The translations under genes were made by a program, and so were the position numbers. From positions 3,236,001 through 3,300,000 of the forward strand of contig NZ_CP090974.1 of the NCBI RefSeq assembly GCF_021513195.1: a stretch of 64,000 bases of DNA, given 5' to 3'. Shown here piece by piece: positions 59,164-64,000 of this stretch (position 1 is the stretch's first letter; each line of letters begins with the position of its first letter). The notes beneath the pieces are model-generated. The model did no database searches and was not told where the DNA came from. It was given only the letters and a program-made list of their open reading frames with translations. Origin of the DNA: Shewanella sp. OMA3-2 (GTDB taxonomy: Bacteria > Pseudomonadota > Gammaproteobacteria > Enterobacterales > Shewanellaceae).

Positions 59164-59568
59164 CTAGCTTGCTTCAGACGTCAGATGATGTTGATTTTGC
59201 GGGATAGCATCCCAGCCTTCTTTAATGGTTTTCAAAATACCCGTTACATCATCAATTGCTGCGGCATCATTATTCATATTAGCTTCAGACATACGCCTCA
59301 GCATAAAGTCATAAAGCTGAGTTAAATTGCCAGCAACCTGATCATTCGCTTCCATGTTTAAACTGCTGTTTAAACCATTAACAATGCCTATCGCTTTGCC
59401 AATATAAAGTCCACGTTGCTCGATGCTACCTTGCTCTATTGCTAATTTAGCTTGAGCTAAACGCTCTAACGCACCCGCTAATAACATTTGAATTATTCTA
59501 TGGGGTGACGCAACCGCTAACCCACTGTCTACAGAAACTTTTTTATATGATTGCAGTGAACCACGCAT
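59164..59568 (-). CDS. fliS: flagellin export chaperone FliS
   Basis: Binds the flagellin C-terminus before export. Its 134 residues are helical with the FliS pattern: MRGSLQSYKKVSVDSGLAVA, SPHRIIQMLLAGALERLAQA and QLYDFMLRRMSEANM. It follows flaI by seven bases. Confidence 0.95.
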   Translation of the reverse strand: MRGSLQSYKKVSVDSGLAVASPHRIIQMLLAGALERLAQAKLAIEQGSIEQRGLYIGKAIGIVNGLNSSLNMEANDQVAGNLTQLYDFMLRRMSEANMNNDAAAIDDVTGILKTIKEGWDAIPQNQHHLTSEAS

Positions 59569-59575
59569 AATCTAC

Positions 59576-59920
59576 CTACCTATTTGAATCAATTGACTTA
59601 TAAATGTTGATTTGCCTTTTATTCGAATTTCCTTTCTGTAATAAAGCCTGCCTTTCATGCATAACTTTATTACTTTGCTTTATCAGTGTTTGGGTAAAAT
59701 CAAACTGCTGTTCAAGAAACTCTCTATCAGCGTATTGCTTATCAGCCAACAAGCCTTGCAATAACGCTTGGCGCGTTTCAACACTTACCTGCAAATCAGA
59801 TACCAATTTGTCAACTGACTCATCTTCAGGTGAAGACTTCTGAATATTTGACAGTAATAACATAAGCTTACTGTTTATACTTTCAATGTCAGAAATGAAA
59901 GAATTCAATATTGACTCCAT
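59576..59920 (-). CDS. flaI: FlaI / FliT-like flagellar chaperone
   Basis: A small helical protein of 114 residues (SFISDIESINSKLMLLLSNI, VETRQALLQGLLADKQ). It has no strong motif. Its position between fliD and fliS matches Vibrio flaI and enteric fliT, which bind the FliD cap protein. The name is by context and length. Confidence 0.75.
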   Translation of the reverse strand: MESILNSFISDIESINSKLMLLLSNIQKSSPEDESVDKLVSDLQVSVETRQALLQGLLADKQYADREFLEQQFDFTQTLIKQSNKVMHERQALLQKGNSNKRQINIYKSIDSNR

Positions 59921-59960
59921 AAATACTCATATGTCAGTAAATTGGCACAAATATATATCA

Positions 59961-61328
59961 TTAATTATTTTTACGAACTACGCCAGGTAAAGAGTCTAAC
60001 CGAGATTGTAACGCATTTGATTGTGAGTTTAAGTTTGCCACCACTAAGTCCATGGCATTAAATTGCTTATATAAACGGTCGCTAAAAGCAGACATTCTTA
60101 AATTTAACTGTTCACGACTGTCTGTAATACGGCTAAGTTGCTCGTCCAAAGTGCTATCACGACTTTCCATAATGCCGCCAGACTTGACATAACCATCAAT
60201 CAACGCCGACATCTTACTAGCAAGACCGGTATTTTCGGTACTGAACATTTCAGCAATAGCGCCTTTGTCAGCGGCAATAACTTCAGTTAATTTAGTAGAA
60301 TTAACTTCAAGTAACCCTTCGCGAGTAGTCGTTACGCCTAAATTAGCTAGCATTTTATCACCATCAGCTGTGCTAAACTGATTTGATAACATATTACGCA
60401 ATTGACTTTGAATGCTACGAGGCAGTGCGTCACCTTGTAAAATACCGGCTTTCTCAGTATCAGCATTATAACTGGTCAGATCTTTTATAGTGGTCATCAC
60501 CGAATTATAGGCAGTAACAAACCCTTCAATAGCCGTTTTAGTCTTTGTGGTATCTTTACTGACAGTTAAGGTAGTGGTTTTATTTATATCTGCAGCGGTT
60601 AGTGTTAAAGACACTCCCGTAATAGCCTCACTAATATTGTTTTCTTGCGATACAACTTTAACGCCATCAATATAAGCAATAGCATTTTTAGCAGGCGTCA
60701 CTTCAGTCATTGTAAAAGTATCTGCCAAGCCAGTATTACCGTCAGTATCTGCAGCAATAACATTAATAGTGTTATCTTCACCCGTTTTTTTAGAACCCAA
60801 TACTAGCTGCGGTCCAAGTTCACCATTAATAATCGTCGCGGTAACGTCACTGTTATCATCAGAGTTATTAATCTTATTCATAATTTCAGTGAGCGTGTCG
60901 GTAGCGACCACATCAATATTAAAGCTATCACCGCTACCAACAGCAATGGTTAGCGATCCTTCACCAATAACAGAGGATTTATCAGCAACAACTGCAGTGC
61001 CGACTTTTTGACTTTGCGCAAGTTGCTCCACTTTAACTTGATAACTACCTGATACTGCGGTTTTGTCTACTGTAGCACTTAGATAATCCTTTGTGGACAC
61101 TGCGACTTTTTGACTGCCAAAGGTTGCTGACTCCGTTAATGTTTTTAACTTGTCTTTAAACTCCGACATAGCACTTTTTAATGATCCAATACCCGATATT
61201 TGTGCATTGATTTTACCTTCATTAACATCAAACTTGGCAATTTTACCTGCACTTTCTGCATTGACTAAAGCGGTAACAATACCGCCAATATCAAGGCCTG
61301 AACCAATTCCAACTGATGTTAATCCCAT
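59961..61328 (-). CDS. fliD: flagellar filament cap protein FliD
   Basis: Caps the filament and folds flagellin at the tip. It has 455 residues with the N-terminal signature GIGSGLDIGGIVTALVNAES, a flagellin_IN type middle, and C-terminal coiled coils (LDEQLSRITDSREQLNLRMS, LYKQFNAMDLVVANLNSQS). Confidence 0.94.
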   Translation of the reverse strand: MGLTSVGIGSGLDIGGIVTALVNAESAGKIAKFDVNEGKINAQISGIGSLKSAMSEFKDKLKTLTESATFGSQKVAVSTKDYLSATVDKTAVSGSYQVKVEQLAQSQKVGTAVVADKSSVIGEGSLTIAVGSGDSFNIDVVATDTLTEIMNKINNSDDNSDVTATIINGELGPQLVLGSKKTGEDNTINVIAADTDGNTGLADTFTMTEVTPAKNAIAYIDGVKVVSQENNISEAITGVSLTLTAADINKTTTLTVSKDTTKTKTAIEGFVTAYNSVMTTIKDLTSYNADTEKAGILQGDALPRSIQSQLRNMLSNQFSTADGDKMLANLGVTTTREGLLEVNSTKLTEVIAADKGAIAEMFSTENTGLASKMSALIDGYVKSGGIMESRDSTLDEQLSRITDSREQLNLRMSAFSDRLYKQFNAMDLVVANLNSQSNALQSRLDSLPGVVRKNN

Positions 61329-61382
61329 AATAACCTCTGCAACTTATCTCTAAAACGAACCAATAATTAACACACCACTGTA

Positions 61383-61778
61383 TTAAACTTCCGTTTTCAT
61401 TAACAAACCAGCCACTTCATTTAATTTTTTAGCAATATCTAATGCTTCTTCATTTGGGATCTGTCTAATTAAATCACCAGTATTAACATCTATTACTTTC
61501 ACTACCTGTACACCCGACTCTTCATCAATATTAAATGCTAAACCCTTTTGCATAACATTCATACTTTTAGCAATGTCATTTACCGCCTTTTGAAGATCTT
61601 CTGCATCAGCTTTAGAGGTTTGATTGACTTTACTAACCGACCGAGACTGATCTCCTGCGGTTTGGATGCCACTATCTGGTAAAGGTTGCGTTACACTATC
61701 CACCTGTTTATCAGCTAAATGCGCTAAACTATCTTTTCGAGCAGATGTTATTGAAGTACTTGAAAAATTAACGTCCAT
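61383..61778 (-). CDS. flaG: FlaG family protein
   Basis: A small protein found ahead of fliD, known to affect filament length in some species. Its 131 residues have a disordered N-terminus and the FlaG domain (LAFNIDEESGVQVVKVIDVN, TGDLIRQIPNEEALDIAKKL). I choose ATG 61778, with GGGGTG six bases upstream; a TTG start adds four residues. A sigma-54 promoter is close upstream. Confidence 0.92.
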   Translation of the reverse strand: MDVNFSSTSITSARKDSLAHLADKQVDSVTQPLPDSGIQTAGDQSRSVSKVNQTSKADAEDLQKAVNDIAKSMNVMQKGLAFNIDEESGVQVVKVIDVNTGDLIRQIPNEEALDIAKKLNEVAGLLMKTEV

Positions 61779-61806
61779 GATACACCCCAATCATTAAAAA
61801 TAAATA

Positions 61807-61822
61807 AGCAATTAATAGGCCA
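61807..61822 (-). promoter_or_regulatory. sigma-54 promoter for flaG-fliD-flaI-fliS
   Basis: On the minus strand TGGCCTATTAATTGCT has GG and GC 10 bases apart, about 30 bases before the flaG start. Confidence 0.7.
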
Positions 61823-61878
61823 CTAATTCGCTATCAAAATAACAAGAATGATATTAAAATTGCTTGATTTTAAACAAC

Positions 61879-61907
61879 AAAGGGAGAATCGTTTCCGAAT
61901 CTCCCTA
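61879..61907 (-). terminator. flagellin terminator
   Basis: AGGGAGA-TCG and CGA-TCTCCCT arms pair with one internal mismatch. They lie just downstream of the complete flagellin, with a moderate T-rich stretch on the minus strand. Confidence 0.6.
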
Positions 61908-61942
61908 TCGTTTAGTTTATTCGTTACCTCAATTCTATAATA

Positions 61943-63420
61943 TTATAGAAGTGATAAAGCTGTTTGTGGTAACTGATTAGCCTGGGCTAACATTGCTGAA
62001 GATGTCTGTGACAAAATCTGCTGCTTAGTTAACTGCGCAGTTTCAGAAGCAAAGTCAACATCTTGAATGCGGCTACGCGCATCTGTTACGTTTGACTGAA
62101 TATTGCTTAAGTTGCTAATGGTAAAGTTCATTCGATTCTGCACCGCACCTAAGTCTGCGCGTTGGCCATCTATTGATGCTATAGCCGCATCAATAACTGC
62201 TAATGCATTTTGAGCGCCATCCGCATCGCCAATATCTACAGTTGAAATAGCATCTAGCGATGAAGCATATGGTGTCGATGCAACTTTAGCCATTGTTGCA
62301 TCAGCAGAAGAGACTGTAAACGAATCTGTAGAATCAAGCTTCACAATACCTGCAAGTGTAGTTGAGTCAGTAGTACTTGCCGCCGCGCCGCTTAGAGTGA
62401 TAGCAGTATTAGCCACCCCATCATCCCCTAGTACAGCAAATGTTGCTGTTGCTGTTGTAGTTGCACTTGTAGCAAAATCTTCAATCTTGATGTTATCGCC
62501 ATCTTTATCTGTTAAAATCAACTCTTTGTTATCATTGATTTTAGCTGAAACACCAGTTGTATCATATGACTTATTAATCTCTTCCGCTAGGCCTGACAAA
62601 TCGGTTATATCAGTAATGTTTTTCGATACTGTTGTACCGTTTATTTTCATACTTACAGTGCCAGCCTCGCCAATAGTCGCTTTAACTTGCGTAATACCAC
62701 TAGCAGTTACACCTGTTTTACCGGATTCAGTATTAATTTTATCGGCCATAACTTTTGCGCTTGAATCGGCAGCTACCGTCACAGTCTTAGATACTCTACC
62801 ATTGATAGTGACAGCCCCGCCTGCAACTCCATTACTTGCTGGAGCCACCCCGGCGGCTGTCGTACCAAAACCTAAACCAGCAGTAGCGGCCTCTAGTTTT
62901 ACACTGTTATTACCAAGTTTTCCTGCTGAAACATCTTTCAAAGTTAATGAAATTGTTTCATTAGCATTTGAGCCTACTTGAAAGTTTTGAGTGCCATAAG
63001 TACCATCTAGTAATTTTTGTCCACCAAACGATGTTGTTTCGGCGATTCGAGTCAATTCAGTTTGTAATGCGGTTACTTCTTTTTGCATTGAGGCCGGTCT
63101 TCAGACGAGTTCGAACCGTTAGCTGACTGCAATGATAAGTCACGCATACGCTGCAAAATACTCGTGGATTGCTGCATAGAACCTTCTGCAGTTTGCGCAA
63201 TCGAAATGCCGTCGTTGGCGTTACGCATGGCAACACCGATACCGTTAATCTGACTAGTCATACGGTTAGAAATCTGCAAGCCTGCAGCATCATCTTTAGC
63301 ACTATTAATACGCAAACCTGACGATAGACGCTCCATAGATGTTTTAAGACCATTATTGGCACCATTTAAACTATTTTGTGCCTTCATTGAAGTGACGTTG
63401 GTGTTTACTGAAATAGCCAT
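61943..63420 (-). CDS. flagellin, enlarged (frameshifted)
   Basis: The filament protein. The D0/D1 N-terminus ([40 protein letters not shown]) and C-terminus ([36 protein letters not shown]) are canonical. A central insert of some 200 residues ([20 protein letters not shown] and beyond) is rich in Thr, Ala, Gly and Asp and resembles flagellin_IN modules. The frame breaks at 63092-63097, where the coding strand reads GACCGGCCTC; one more G gives [13 protein letters not shown]. Repair gives 492 residues, against about 270 for common Shewanella flagellins. Confidence 0.9.
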
Positions 63421-63493
63421 GATTATTGCCCTCTACCTAACTTGAATAGTGCCTGTCATTTGTGTCAGGCAAAGTTTATTTTCTACATACACT

Positions 63494-63520
63494 GTAACGG
63501 CAGGGGTAAAAAAAGCTTTA
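63494..63520 (-). promoter_or_regulatory. sigma-28 promoter for flagellin
   Basis: On the minus strand TAAA, 15 bases, then GCCGTTAC: a close match to the FliA consensus. It lies about 75 bases before the flagellin ATG. Confidence 0.82.
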
Positions 63521-63592
63521 GGAAATATTTTAAATAATTGTTCACAAAAGATACATTAAAAATAAAAAACAATAAATACAGCAAGTAATAAT

Positions 63593-63646
63593 TAGTTTCA
63601 CATATAAAAAAACAGACCAGAGTCTGTTTTTTTATATGTGAAACTA
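63593..63646. terminator. very long perfect hairpin terminator between flagellins
   Basis: Two 25-base arms (63593-63617 and 63622-63646) are perfectly complementary around a CAGA loop. The stem contains seven consecutive A-T pairs in its middle. It should stop the upstream flagellin transcript. Confidence 0.85.
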
Positions 63647-63660
63647 GTTTAGTGCATTCC

Positions 63661-64000
63661 TTATCCCAACAACGATAACGCCGTTTGCGGTAACTGATTA
63701 GCTTGAGCTAACATCGCCGAAGAGGTTTGCGACAAAATCTGCTGCTTGGTTAACTCAGCTGTTTCAGATGCGAAATCTACATCTTGAATACGACTACGCG
63801 CATCGGTTACGTTAGACTGAATATTGCTTAAGTTGCTAATGGTAAAGTTCATTCGATTCTGTACTGCACCTAAATCAGATCTACTTCCATCAATTGACGC
63901 TATTGCGGCATCTATTGCCTCCAGAGCGTTTTGAGCACCGTCAGCATCACCGATATCAATTGAAGCTACATCAACCAGTGATGAAGCATATGGTGTCGAT
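63661..64000 (-). CDS. flagellin, C-terminal part (runs off right edge)
   Basis: About 112 residues of a second flagellin continue past the window. The end [32 protein letters not shown] and [10 protein letters not shown] is nearly the same as the complete flagellin. The text [20 protein letters not shown] also matches that gene at the edge of its central insert, so this copy may be enlarged too. Its promoter is outside the window. Confidence 0.92.
   Translation of the reverse strand, partial: STPYASSLVDVASIDIGDADGAQNALEAIDAAIASIDGSRSDLGAVQNRMNFTISNLSNIQSNVTDARSRIQDVDFASETAELTKQQILSQTSSAMLAQANQLPQTALSLLG

Noticed and set aside
62397..62981. 194-residue open frame on the plus strand inside the flagellin
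   Set aside because: It is the antisense shadow of a low-complexity Thr/Ala-rich insert, with no ribosome binding site and no family resemblance.
1..64000. CRISPR arrays, tRNA or rRNA genes, prophage or defence islands
   Set aside because: No regularly spaced repeats, no tRNA-like cloverleaf with CCA end, no phage or defence gene was seen.

Overview
The window looks like chromosomal DNA from a marine Shewanella, an AT-rich and probably cold-adapted type. The evidence is protein similarity recognised by eye and gene order: gcvA-ygdD-rlmM, xseB-ispA-dxs next to thiI, grpE divergent from nadK, a sodium-type PomAB motor, and a polar flagellar/chemotaxis locus in the Vibrio/Shewanella order. No species call is possible without a search. 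I see no rRNA, tRNA, CRISPR array or prophage.

Layout. Positions 1-9.2 kb: the start of a leftward S9-like peptidase, icd (+), then a leftward run of rlmM, ygdD, an alpha/beta hydrolase, gcvA, thiI, pomB and pomA. Positions 9.4-12.5 kb: the rightward isoprenoid operon xseB-ispA-dxs. Positions 12.54-13.98 kb: a complete IS4-family element with an 11-bp target duplication, inserted in the loop of the bidirectional terminator that separated dxs from grpE. Positions 14-27.4 kb: mixed housekeeping genes (grpE, nadK, a G3E GTPase, a DEAD-box helicase, a cyclophilin lipoprotein, an RssB-like regulator, mlaA, an RsmB/NOP-type methyltransferase), a decayed iron-containing alcohol dehydrogenase, and an orphan pair made of a FliK-like protein and an FlhB C-domain protein.

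Positions 27.4-64 kb: one long leftward flagellar/chemotaxis block. In transcription order it reads: flagellin (partial, right edge), second flagellin, flaG, fliD, flaI, fliS | flrA | flrB, flrC | fliE-F-G-H-I-J | fliK-L-M-N-O-P-Q-R-flhB | flhA-flhF-flhG-fliA-cheY-cheZ-cheA-cheB-orf-parC-parP-cheW-DUF2802. The regulatory cascade can be read from the DNA. FlrA is the likely master activator. Good sigma-54 sites (GG-N10-GC) precede flrB, fliE, fliK, flhA and flaG. Sigma-28 sites (TAAA-N15-RCCGWTAA-like) precede the complete flagellin and the distant pomAB motor genes. FlhF, FlhG, ParC and ParP are the polar-placement factors.

A quality warning runs through the annotation. Seven genes (gcvA, thiI, pomB, the RsmB-like gene, flhA twice, fliF and the complete flagellin) carry eight single-base losses, each in a run of G or C. 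Adding one base per site restores the expected family length every time. I read these as systematic sequencing undercalls rather than mutations, so the genes are annotated as full-length frameshifted CDS.

I did not find a clearly new defence or metabolic system. The most interesting signals are the IS element in the shared terminator with its own insulating hairpins, an altered GAFTGA loop in FlrA, exact 43-residue repeats in the CheA linker, operator-like repeats upstream of flrA, a hairpin over the fliO ribosome binding site, the FliK-like/FlhB-like pair, and a flagellin nearly twice the usual Shewanella size.
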